The notes under the pieces: generated by a model
Databases searched by the model: none
The model's input: only the letters and a program-made list of their open reading frames with translations
Told to the model about the DNA's origin: nothing
Source of the DNA: Xestospongia bergquistia
Lineage: Eukaryota; Porifera; Demospongiae; Haplosclerida; Petrosiidae
Length of the DNA: 64,000 bases
Direction: 5' to 3'
Assembly (NCBI GenBank): GCA_963965975.1
Contig: OZ014419.1
Span: 1,054,001 to 1,118,000, forward strand
Program-made: the position numbers and the translations under genes
Shown here: in pieces, positions 39,270 through 50,894 of the stretch
Numbering within the stretch: the stretch's first letter is position 1
How the letters are laid out: each line of letters starts with the position of its first letter

Positions 39270-39910
39270 CCCTTCCCCCTGTCCAGTTTCAAAGGATACG
39301 ATCTATATACTCCAATGTCAAATATCCATCTTTATGTACAACAATAACACATAGCCAAAATAGTGATGGTCACGCGTTTGTTGTTCCTTGCTAGGTGTGT
39401 GCTCGTGATATTTCCCGCCTAACATTATGTGGAGCCCTTTGACTGGACTCTCTCCCTCCTTTGACTGACTCTCGAGATCTTCACCTATTGAGACAGTTTT
39501 TTCCGTTTTAGTGTTCGACTGCACTCACTTACTTTATCATAGAATGTGCCAAGAACAAGAGTATTGAGAGGAAGTGTCAAAGTACTCTTCATATTTATGG
39601 ATGTTATGTAGCCATGATTGATCGATGGATGAACAAAACAATGATTGGCTAAGTTTCAATCAAGTTATTTCAATCAAGTTATTTTTAATTTTTTATTTTA
39701 TTTTGGTATTTAATTGTTAAAATTTTATTTATCAGTTGCGGTAGATTTACATATAATACAGCAATATGTGTAAATGGCTAATATATAATGACAAATTAGA
39801 ACTGAATTGAGTGCATGAAATAGTACATTTCAAAATCCAGTTTTTTATGAAAGCTGGCACTGGCTGATTCAAGTCCAGTTGGGGTAGTCAAGTTACCACA
39901 AATAGTAAGC

Positions 39911-40410
39911 ATGTACATGTAATATGTAATAATGGTATGGAGCTACCTTCAATAGGTATACATGTAATATGGTAATAATGGTATGGAGCTATCCTCAATA
40001 GGTATACATGTAATATGGTAATAATGGTATGGAGCTACCCTCAATAGGTATACATGTATATGTACATGTAATATGGTAATAATGGTATGGAGCTATCCTC
40101 AATAGGTATACATGTATATGTACATGTAATATGGTAATAATGCTATGGAGCTATCCTCAATAGGTATACATGTATATGTACATGTAATATAGTAATAATG
40201 CTATGGAGCTACCCTCAATAGGTATACATGTATATGTACATGTAATATGGTAATAATGGTATGGAAACTACACTCAATAGGTATACATGTATATGTACAT
40301 GTAATATGGTAATAATGGTATGGAGCTACCTTCAATAGGTACACATGTACATGTAATATGGTAATAATGGTATGGAGCTACCCTCAATAGGTATACATGT
40401 ACATGTATAT
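39911..40410. repeat. Minisatellite, 47/59-bp units, about 9 copies
   Basis: The unit contains ggtaataatggtatggag, ctaccctcaataggtata and catgtaatat. A variant adds the palindromic 12-mer tatatgtacatg, giving 59 instead of 47 bases. The same array in unit 3 (62025-62255) has about four units. Confidence 0.9.
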
Positions 40411-40881
40411 TAGTTAATGTATTATGTGAAGGTATCATGTACAAGATGTAGAAACTAAAACTAGAGAAGTTGAAATAATAAGAGAATGTTTACAGAGAAC
40501 TGAGCAAAGCAGAAATGTCTCTAAAGTAAGTTAACATCAAATAATGTCTATCTGGACATTTTATACTAATGTGTTCATTTATCCATTTGTATCACTATAC
40601 ATCCATTGATTACATATAAATTAACTGTCATTTTATTTATCTATTAATCTATTCATCTCTCAATCCATCAATACTCCTAAGTATGTATCCATTAATCAAT
40701 CTATATGTCCATTTTTAGTTGGAGGCACTATAGAGATTGAAACTGTTAAACAGAAATGTGAAGGTTGGAAAGAGAGAGTAGATCAGTTGTCTGGTGAACT
40801 CTAAAGTGTTCAGGCTCTCTTAGAACAGACGCAAAGAGACAAAAAGTTTATGGAACAATAACTAAACCATCGTCTTGAGGT

Positions 40882-41345
40882 TAGACTCTCTATAATAATC
40901 ATATTTAATTTAATAATATTTATAAGAGACTTTTTCTCTGACAGCTGATCATCAAACTAATATTACTACCCTCAGAAATAGACAAGTAATAAGATGGGGG
41001 TACTTATTCTGGAAAATTAAGCATTAATCATGATATAGTAATTGCCCTTATTCTCACAATGTCACAAATAATGTTGCTATGGTGATCTTGTTATGTTGAT
41101 TGTTACCATGGTAATATTTGCTATGATAAACATGATAACACACAAGTTGTTATAAAATATCTGTTGCTATGGTTACATATGTTATGTAGCGTTTTGTATG
41201 GACTACAAGGTTTCATGAATTTGGTAATTCTATGAGTCCAATTGGTTTGGAAACTTTCTGAGTACGAGTAGAAATTGAACAGTATGTTAGAATAGTAAGT
41301 TTTGGTATTGTTTCCAACAAATTGGGAAGGGTTGTGGCAATAAAC
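40882..41345. other. Spacer before the second unit
   Basis: AT-rich with short near-repeats of ttgctatggt. The piece tttttctctgacagct…ctcagaaatag and the piece ccaattggtttggaaactttctgagtacgag recur near 49690-49790, showing that unit 2 kept the same junction. No coding exon was seen. Confidence 0.5.
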
Positions 41346-41608
41346 AGTTTTCTCTACTTTTGCACACATTCCATTTGGTTTTGGAGCCAGAATGTGTGTT
41401 GGTATGTCACAATGATGACAACTGTTGTGATTGTAATAACTATATTATAGGTCGTAGAATAGATGAACTTGAATTATACATTAGTTTAGTAAATGTTATG
41501 AGGAATTTTAGATTATCTTTCCCTGAACAGTCACCAATGAAGGCTCATTTTGGAGGAGTAGGTATAGAAGTGGAAAGATCATTGAATCTTTTATTTAAAG
41601 ATCTATGA
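41346..41608 (+). pseudogene. P450 3'-end copy 1
   Basis: Matches the end of P450 exon 7 (CTACTTTTGCACACATTCC, PFGFGARMCVG) and all of exon 8, with the 46-base intron lengthened by a few bases. The last exon is open to the original stop codon. Nothing of the first six exons is present, so no P450 can be made. It forms the left edge of tandem unit 2. Confidence 0.9.
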
Positions 41609-41756
41609 ACAGTTAAAATTATAATATTGTTGTTTGTTTTTTGAAATAAATATTAATAAACTATCCCACACTATGTATTAGCTAGCCACACCTGTTTGCA
41701 TAGCAAAGGGAATTCCCTGAACTTTTTGTTGCTTTTCTCTATCACTCTTATGTCTT

Positions 41757-44700
41757 ATGGATCATAGTGGTGAGGACTTAGTATTATTGTCTGTTTTCAT
41801 ACTTACTATCTTTATATACTCTCCATTGTTAACATGAAATGTAGTATGTCTATGAATTCAGTTAAAGGTGCTGTGAGTGAGTCTTAATAATATACTGAGG
41901 AGCCTAAACCCATGTAATTATAGTCAGACCCTCCTACAGGAGGGAGTGTCTGGCTATGTAAGACCTGTATTTTATGGGAATGTTCTTATAGCTTTAATTT
42001 TGCCATGGTTTGTATATATATATGTGTGTGATCTATCATCAATGTTTGATAGATATGCAAGTATTTTAGAAGTGAAAGATGTTAGTATATTTTGTTGTTG
42101 TGGGAGAAGGAGTAGGAATAAAGTATTTTGTTATATGGTCCTACTAATTCACTGTTTGTTTTCTGTACAGAACAAGACACTACAGGAGGTACTTCTTTAC
42201 CAACTCCAGTGTGTGAAACACAACCAATCAAGGAAGTATCTCAAGACAGAACTACATCAATGTCTAGTGCTATTTATGATAGCCCTATACAAGTGTCTAT
42301 ATCTGGTTAGTTATTAAAATATTAGTAGTTTATGCAATGGAACAAATAACAGTTTATATATATAGTATATCCTCCATTGCACTTTATTTGTAAACCTTCA
42401 TTGTATATTTATAGCTAATTAATGTTGATGAACTGTTGATAGTAATGTTGATTTTTGTATTTATTAGGTCATAATGTTATTCCAATCTTACAGTCTAAGG
42501 AAAAGAAATCTCCTCTAAGTTTTCTAGAATTTGAACATCGTAATGTAATAGGTTCACTGTCCAAAACAAACAGTACTAGTAGTTTAAAATTTCAAAAGTT
42601 TTTACAAGAAATTTTGAAAAATTTGAATTGTGAACAAGATGAAGCTAAGTGTGTACTAAGTCAAGCCTTTCATAATATTTTAATCTCTGATAATATATCT
42701 GAAGCTATTCAAGTTATCTCTGAAAGTTTATTCTGTCACTACATGAATTCTGATATTCTTCAAGTGTTAGCTCATGCTACAGGAAAAGATACCTGTATTG
42801 AAGAAGCACAAGCTTATAAAACACGTCTGAATCAAATTTGCCAAGAAATACATGTAGAAGAATTTCTCAAATTTAATGAGACACCTCAAGCCACTGAAGA
42901 TACCAGTATTGTCTATGTCAAGAAGAATGAACAATGGCAGCATTGTAGTCTTAGTACAGTGATGGATACTGTTAAGACTGTCTGCAAACTTGGAGGAGTA
43001 CCACCATTTTTGTGTCGTATAAAGTCTATCAAACGAAGTTCTGTTGCTGTGGAATTTCTTATACCAAAATGTCTAGTTCAAGATACAATACAACATCTTT
43101 CAAGTCAAAAGGAATCATTACATATTGATCACTCAATTGATCAACTGTTCATTGATAATGTCAACATTGTAAATCAATTTTATGATAAGGTACAATGGTC
43201 TATTTTATTATCATGTAATGGTTTATTGTATAATAGGTTCAAAAACTTCTTGAGAAAGGACAGCGCCCAGATCAGCCACTACCTAGAACATCACAGGAAG
43301 TTCTACAACATTTTCATACTTATTATGATGATGCTTATGACACAAGTATATACAGCCCTAAAGAGTTTTGGCATTTTTTAGGGAAAACTTGTCTGAAATG
43401 GATTCGTGGTCCTACTGCCTGTGAATTGACTCAAGATGATCATAAAATTATTCAAGATGGCATGTGTATTGAATGGTTTAAAGACTGTTGGTTAAATGTC
43501 ACTGGTAAATTATAATAATTGTTAACATGTTTATGATTTATTACTACTTTTCTCAATAGAAAACTGTCTTGATCGTCATATTAAAACAAATGGTGATAAG
43601 ATTGCTATTATCTATAAAACTGACAACTTTGAAACTCAAAAACTGACGTAAGAATGTCACAGGTAGTTTATATTAAAATTATTGTACTATTATCTTCTTA
43701 AGATACAATGATCTACTGAAACGTGTCTGTCAAATTGCTAATGTTTTGAAACGACATAGTGTCCAGAAAGGAACAAGAGTCATTATACATTTACCTACTC
43801 ACCCAATGGCTATTGCTTGTATGTTAGCTTGTGCTAGAATTGGTGCAATACACTGGTAAGTATAGTTTTATCTTTAGCTATTTATATTGTGTGTTTTCTT
43901 CTATTAGCAATGTACCATCTACATCTAGTGCTACTTTACTTGCTCCAAGGATAAGAGATGGTGAGTTATTTATTATATGGTGTATTTTATAAGTCAATAT
44001 TGTCTCTTTCAGCTGGTGCTGCAGTTATCATTACTAGTAGCATTATTTTGCAGCACAAAACAAAGGAGATCAAAATGTTTGATAATGTGATTGAAGCTAT
44101 ATCAATGAGTGAAGTTAAAAAAGTCTTTGTAGCACAATTAGGTCAATCTAATATGAGACGTCTTTCTCAAAATTATCCAGATAATATAGATGTCCATTTG
44201 TTAGATATTGTAAGCTATTCAACACTTTCTGTCTCTCCATATTCATTATCTATTACATCAATAACAGGCCATACTTGATGAATGTTCTGATTGTCAACCT
44301 CAGCCCATGTCAGGAGAGGATGAGCTCTTTATTACATATACATCTGGCAGTACTGGTACACCAAAGGGTCTAGTTCACACACAAGCTGGGTATCTTCTTT
44401 ATGCTACAGTTTCTTACCAGGTTGATCTTTGAAAATCTAATATTCTTCTATATATATATATATTTTGAAGATTGCGTTTGATTATGAAGAGGGAGATATA
44501 TCAGCATTTCTTGCTGACATAAGTTGGATAGTATCTCATAGTTATATGACTTATGGAGTTCTATCATCAGGTGGTACTACTCTACTATATAATGGGAAAT
44601 TAGAAGATCATGATCTAAGTATGTACAGTTAGTAATTATTTAGATAATGTACTTCATTTTTTTCTTTCAGATTCACTACTGTCGATTGTGGAAGAACAAA

Positions 44701-47700
44701 AAATTACTCAGTTAATAATGTCACCATTGCTGTTAGGTAAATTAAAATCTAAACAAGAGATTGAGAGCTCATGGCCTTTGCCTAAAAAACCTTCCTGCCT
44801 CAAAATACTTGGCTCAGGTAATTCACAGTAGTAATTCACTGTTACATACAACACACTAACTTATGCTTTAGCTGGTGAGTGTTTGCCTTCAACTACAAAG
44901 AAGTGGTATAAAGAGAATCTAGGTGTGACAATATTTGATAACTATGGACAGACAGGTATTTGCTTTTTGGTTACTAATTTTATCTTCTGATATTAATTTT
45001 AGAAACTGGAGGCTTATTGTTTTCTTCCAAATTAACAAAAGACAATGGAACACTGACAGTTTCAGATGGAATGTATCCTTTCTTTGGAGTTCAGCCACTT
45101 TTGTTTGATGAAAAAGGAGGAGTATGTACTATATCAAACTAATTTGTTACTTTATTGTATTGTATGTAGATGAAAGAGGTACATGGAGACAATGTTGAAG
45201 GGAACCTATACTTGGCTAAACCCTTACCTGGGATAGCAAGGACAATACATGGTGATCATGACAAATACAAGAACACTTACTGGAATGAAGTCTATGGTAT
45301 GGTTAACTTTAAATCTCTTAGCTTTATCTTTTACCTAGATGGTAATCCTTGTTTTTATACTGGTGATAGTGTATTTAGAGATGAGTTTTCATCATATCAT
45401 ATCAGAGGAAGAGTTGATGATGTTATTACCATTGGAGAATATCGTTATGATCCAGCGACACTTGAAGATGTCTTGGTATGTTAATCAAAGTTAATCTAGA
45501 ATGAACAGAATAGATTGTTATGTACTTTTGTATAATAGAAAAGAAATGAACATGTTGTAAAATCAGCTTGTATTGGTTTCAGAGAGAATGACAGTTCAGG
45601 TCAGTGATGTCTATCATTTGAGTTTATAATTCAGTGATTGTCTGGACTCATTTAATATATAATATAATCAAACAAGATTGTTCAGTTTGAAATGTTTTGT
45701 ATTTAGGAATTATGAGCTTTGTAGTTTTAAACAATCAAGAACTGTTATGGAAGGAAGTGAAAAAAGCTCTTCATGACTTATTGACTGAACAATTTCCCAA
45801 TATCAATAAATTTCCCTGCAAATTTCAAGTCAGAAATATTTGATAATAGAACAGTTTCATATTTTGTTTTGTAGTTTGTGAAAGATCTTCCCACTACAAA
45901 AAATTTAAAAACAAGTCGACATTATCTTAGAGAGATAACCAGAAAGGGTGATTTCCATAAAGAAACAGATTATGAATTTTTAGATGACCCACATGTACCT
46001 AAAGACATCAGTATTCAACTCAATGTTATCAAAGGTTTATAAAATCACTTTTAATACACTTCTAAATTCAAATATATTATTATTATTATTAGGTGAAGGA
46101 TTAGCTCATGAATCAGACAATTATAGTGACACATATAAAGCAACTGTTGAGTTTTCTGATTTGTTTTGGAGTGGACTAGCAGACAACATACTGAAACACA
46201 AGGAGGTGAATGTCTGTGATATGAACAGTGGTCATATTGAATGGTTTAAGGGAGGATTCCTCAATGTCACTGGTAAATGATATCTAATGGAATAGTATGG
46301 AAGTTCCTTCCTTTATAGAGCAGTGTCTTGATAAGTACATTGATTATGACAATATTGCTCTGATAAGTGAAGTAGAAGAAATTACTTACAAGTAAGATAT
46401 TAATAATTAATAGTATATCTAATCTATTTAATAAATTGTTGATCATTTTAGAAAATTATTGGAAAGAACATGCAAGATTTCCAATGTTCTTGTTAATAAT
46501 GGAATAAAGTCTTACTCTAAAGAGCAAGAGTTCCCTGATATTATTGTTATAGTTATGTCATTAGAAGTTACTTCAGTAGCTTGTGTTCTAGCATGTGGAA
46601 GACTTGGCTTGATCCACTGGTGAGAATTTATATCTTAATTAGTTTGTTTTATTTTATTAACTATCAGTACAATATCTCCAATGACCAACTCGTTGACACT
46701 TACTCAATACCTAAATGATGGTGAGTATTTTTTATTGCATGTAGTAAGATAATTAATAGATTCTTTCTGTAATCTCTTTAGTCAAACCAATTGCCATTAT
46801 CACTAATTATAATTTGCTGAAAAATGTAAAGAAAGCTATGACCAAAACTGGACAAAGTATAAAATTATTTCTTACTGGTATACCACAGACTACTGAAGAT
46901 ATAGTGGACTTTATCAATATGGACAAGGTTAGATTTTAAATAACAATGACCTACTAATCTTTGTATCTTAGGAACTTGATCAGTACCTTAATACTGATTT
47001 TCCAGCAGTCAAAGTTTCAAGTAGACATCCACTGTTTGTCATTTTAGCTGCAGGGGACTCTGATAAACCTAAGCAAGTCATTCACTCACATGCAGGATTC
47101 CTCCTCTATTCTTCAACAACTTACAAGGTCTGCTTTACAACTCTTAAACTGTTTACATCAAATGATTACTTTATAGTATGTCTTTGATTGTGGTGTTGGT
47201 GATCGATCAATTGTTACTACAGACTTGGGTCATCCATTGACACTAGCTTACACAATTTATGGCCCACTTTACAATGGAGGTACATCAGTTCTAATAAATG
47301 GACAGTTACTGTCAAATGACCCAGGTATTTTAATATTGGTTAACTAATTCACATTTGACCACATGTTTTATTATTAGCTAAATATTGGAAGCTCTTAGAT
47401 TCATTTAGAGTAACTCAATTTATCACGACATCAAATATGGTTACCCAAATGAAGCGTAAATGTAGTACTTGCCAGATTAGTAAGATCAATTCATTAAGAC
47501 TCATTGCCACAGGTGAGATAATGATCATTTATTGGGTACATGTATACTTAATTTTTAATAGCTGGAGATTACTTACAAGAAGACAATTGGGAATGGCTTT
47601 ATAGCAATGTAGGGAAGAAGTCTTGTACTCTTGTTGATTGCTATTTTTCATCAGGTTAATTTTACTAATACTTTGTAAATATTTTAATAATTATTTTACA

Positions 47701-48625
47701 GTTGGTGGTGCTGTTATAAGTTCTCGACCATGTCAAAAGAACATTGCCTTTTCTAAAGATTATCAAAGACCTGGTGTTCCTATGCAACCATTCTATGGAG
47801 TTGATGTACAGTTGTTTGATATCAATGTATGTTTGTTATTAATTGTTATTAAGTAAACTGATATTTCTTTGTAGACTAAAACTAAAATTGAAGAAAATGA
47901 ACAGATTGGCTTCTTATGTGTAAAACCATTCCCAGGACTGGCTATTGGGTTGCTAGGTGATCAACCTGAAAATGGACAAACAGAGTTTTATAGGATGTAT
48001 TGTAGTCTTGTTCCAGGTATTCAATAATGTTACTATGGCAACTAGGATAAATGAAATGAGACTTCTTCTCCTTTTCAGAATATTTCTACACTGGTGATGT
48101 TGCTAGAAGGACAGCTAATGGTGACTATAGAATTCTTGGTTTTTTCACTGACCTTCTTTATATTGATGGAAAGTATATAGCACCAATGGAGATAGAGGAA
48201 TCCATTGTATGTCTGTCAGCATTTGTTGTAAATTTTAATAATTATTTATATTGTTAGACAAAACATAATTCTATTGTTGAAGCAGCTGTAATACAAGATG
48301 AGACCAAGACAGGTTATATTGATCAAAAAGATAATATTATAATTTACAGTGTACTTATGCTTTAGAAATCCATGGATTTATTGTACTTGAAGAGAACAAA
48401 GTGATGGACCCTATTTTGTTCAATGAAATCAATGCAAGAATTACAGAAAGTCATGGAGAGAAAGCTCGACTCACAAAGCGACCAGTAAGACAATCATTAT
48501 TTTAATATCAGGTGTATTTCATAACAATGATGTTTTTAAAATAGAATGTACTTGAAAAATTACCCAAATCTGGTAGAGGAGATAAAGTAGACAGGACATG
48601 GCTTAAGAACTTTTTGTGGTATTAA
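41757..48625 (+). CDS. Tandem acetyl-CoA-synthetase-like protein without CARD (gene B)
   Basis: Exon 1 is only 41757-41769 (MDHS plus one base). It joins in phase 1 to exon 2 at 42171-42305 ([10 protein letters not shown]…), then exon 3 from 42468. The CARD of gene A is absent. The rest follows gene A exon by exon: linker, helical region, first synthetase domain with P-loop [11 protein letters not shown] and catalytic-lysine segment [15 protein letters not shown], and a second, degenerate domain ([10 protein letters not shown]). Two points stand out. The conserved acetate-pocket Trp before QTETGG is Gly (codon 44946-44948). The last codons (WLKNFLWY then stop) differ from genes A and C because foreign sequence begins at the stop. 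All exons examined are open. The middle part (about 45540-45830) differs strongly from genes A and C. Confidence 0.8.
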
Positions 48626-49279
48626 GGGTACAGGGTCAAGATTTTTTACTTACATTTTTATATTGTTATACAGAGTTTTTGCCATCTTGTTCCCTTTTTA
48701 TATTTTTTCAGATTTTTACTTCCTTACTTTAGCTAGAAAGTGGTGTTATTATTCATTAGCGGAGAACTTGATGACGTTTAATTAATCATTACACGTCACG
48801 ATGATGATGAATAGAAATACATCTCTCTAGAATACCCATCACTAAAATTAAAGAAAGTGGCGGACTAGTTTTTGCGAAGTAGTTTTTTAATGATTATAAA
48901 TAAATAATTCGCAAGTACGAAGCTCAGATATGTACAATAGCATGATCTCTTAGAAATTACGTATGCTTTTTTCAGAGAAATGCGTAACGATTAAAATAGA
49001 CTGATCATAAAGTTTATGAGAGCTCAATAAAAACTTTAAAATCAATGAAGCGCTGTATCAGAAATTCATACATATTTTTTTGTATAAAACTATAATTGGA
49101 TTTTTAAAAATTGGGAAATATGCTATAAAAATGATTTTATTACATTATGAATCTTGCAGTATGTTATGATATTTCTTTGGCAATTTGTTTAACAGAAGAA
49201 ATATTTTTAAAAGAATTTTATATAGGAGAACCAATTTTAAAATATATTTAGAAAAATCTAAATTAAGACTGTAACCCCG
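48626..49279. mobile_element. Unit-2-specific insertion, possible non-autonomous DNA element
   Basis: This 650-base stretch is absent after genes A and C, where the sequence runs directly from the stop into gtttatcttctaatgcaaatg. The left end (gggtacagggtcaagattt) and the right end in reverse complement (ggggttacagtcttaattt) are similar, suggesting imperfect terminal inverted repeats flanked by TAA. There is no coding capacity. The family is not identified. Confidence 0.45.
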
Positions 49280-49980
49280 TAAGTTTATCTTCTAATGCAA
49301 ATGAGATAATTATAGATATTAATATACATAATTAAATAGAGTTATAAACATTGTAGGTTACTATAATGATTAATAAACATAGTTGACAATTTCTGGGTGG
49401 GGCTCAAACAAAGGAGACTGCTCCACCCACACATCAAGCATCTAGTGCAGACCATGCATTCTCTGATTTCCACCCTTCTTTGCTATTAACTCACGTGATG
49501 ACAAGTGAGGCCTCACAAATGTAAGTTGCTGTATCACTGAGTATTATACCTGGAGAAAGTAGGTGATCTTTAGGATTAGGTCCTATAACATGTTGACCAC
49601 ATCTTGTACATGTAGCCTGGCCACTCTTTTTAGCTGAATTGAGCTACATAAACACATTAACATTTCATGTGGATGTATTATAAAATGACTAACTTTTTCT
49701 CTGACAGCTAATTATTTAACTGATACCACTACCCTCAGAAATAGAGAGTCCAATCAGTTTGGAAATCTTCTGAGTACGAGTAGAAATTGAATAATATGTT
49801 AGTATATAAAATATAGTAGGTTTTAGTATTGTTTCCAACAAATTGGGAACGGTTACAGCAATTTTCTGTCAAAATGTGTAGAAAATTGGCATTGTGACTA
49901 GATTCTTCATTTTTTGGTAGAAATCATTTTTAGCTGATAATGCATGGAAATTGAACAATATATTAAAATACAATATCTTG
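49280..49980. pseudogene. Shortened CAP-Gly gene remnant and unit-2 spacer
   Basis: 49280-49525 matches the start of the CAP-Gly remnant (ctgggtggggctcaaac, tgctattaactcacg), with internal losses. It then jumps over the CAP-Gly and minisatellite parts to sequence matching 40920-41340. Unit 2 thus carries a deletion of roughly 3 kb relative to unit 1. Confidence 0.65.
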
Positions 49981-50278
49981 TAGGTTTTGAGAACATTAGA
50001 ATAAAGATGGAGATCACGTGTTTACTACTTTTGCTTACATTCTATTTGGTTTTGGAGCCAGAATGTGTGTTGGTGTTGGTATGATGACAAATGTTATTAT
50101 TGTAATAACTATAATTATAGGTCGTAGAATAGATGAACTTGAATTATACATTAGTTTAGTAAATGTTATGAAGAATTTTAGATTATCTTTCCCAGAACAG
50201 TCACCAATGAAGACTCATTTTGGAGAAGTAGGAATAGAAGTGGAAAGATCATTAAACCTTTTATTTAAAGATCTATGA
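49981..50278 (+). pseudogene. P450 3'-end copy 2
   Basis: Matches P450 exon 7 from ERWTKDG (altered) through FGFGARMCVG and exon 8 to the stop. The exon 7 part has base changes including a stop near its start. Exon 8 is open, with Asp-Glu-Leu-Glu-Leu-Tyr in place of Ala-Glu-Leu-Glu-Leu-His, as in the other two copies. Confidence 0.88.
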
Positions 50279-50894
50279 ACAGTTGATATTATAATATTGT
50301 TATTTGTTTTTGAAATAAATATACAACCAAAGACCTGAATGCATAGGGGTATGAAAGGGTGGGGGGCGGGGCTAAGCTCTCCTGATTTGCACTCAAGACT
50401 ATGTACACAACCTCTTGACTGAAGTGGTTATTATGTTAATTTATGTATAAAGTACTATGACCCAAGAACGACTAAACCATGTCATGCTGTTACATACACA
50501 TAAGGACCATACTGATAACATAAACTTATTAGAAATAGCTAAAGAGTTTGTTTCCTTTAACGACAGACAAATTAATTTTTTTTGTCATTTTTGATGTTTA
50601 ATAATATAATTCAACTAAATATAAGGTCAGCCCCCCCCCCCCCCCCCCCCAACTTAAATTTCATTCCTACTCCTCTGCCTGGATGTCTGGGTATATAGTA
50701 GTAGAATTCATATTTTTATTATTCACCAAACAAAACTTATTCGCCAAACGTTTCAAAAATTAGAACATCGATCAGTAGTTACATAAATTTTGTTTGGTGC
50801 CCTAATACTTATTAATAAACTATTATTAGCTAGCCACACCTGTCTTCTTAGCTTTGGGAATTCCCTGAGCTTTTGTTGCCTTCTTCAATTACTT
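50279..50894. other. Spacer with unit-specific insertion and poly-C tract
   Basis: About 490 bases (50325-50815) are absent from units 2 and 4, where P450 tail and synthetase start lie close together. They include a run of 20 C at 50631-50650 and a G-rich stretch at about 50357-50374. No coding exon was seen. Confidence 0.6.

Larger units (their letters stand above)
37950..40881 (+). pseudogene. CAP-Gly and coiled-coil gene remnant (unit 1)
   Basis: Exons of a CLIP/restin-like microtubule-binding protein are readable. A Ser/Thr-rich linker (about 38340-38545) precedes a CAP-Gly domain (38537-38760 plus 39140-39202: GDSIIVKRSNGTYDAGVIR, MCGVELE, DGTFKDGKKYFEC). Coiled-coil pieces follow at 40433-40516 and 40733-40878. 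I could not join the linker and CAP-Gly in one frame without an extra very short intron. The later coiled-coil piece has in-frame stops (gaactctaa, caataacta). Copies of the same sequence follow genes B and C. It is most simply a duplicated, decayed fragment, though the CAP-Gly exon itself is open here. Confidence 0.55.

Noticed and set aside
39911-40410. Regular repeats resembling a CRISPR array
   Set aside because: There are no unique spacers between the units, the unit is AT-rich and variable in length, the surroundings are intron-bearing animal genes, and no cas gene is present. It is a minisatellite.
41877-42317. A 146-codon ORF upstream of gene B
   Set aside because: It runs in the wrong frame across exon 2 of gene B. 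The correct frame joins the MDHS exon to QDTTGG.
48626-49279. piggyBac element, because TTAA borders the left end
   Set aside because: The right end lacks TTAA and the termini do not match the usual piggyBac start. I left the family open.
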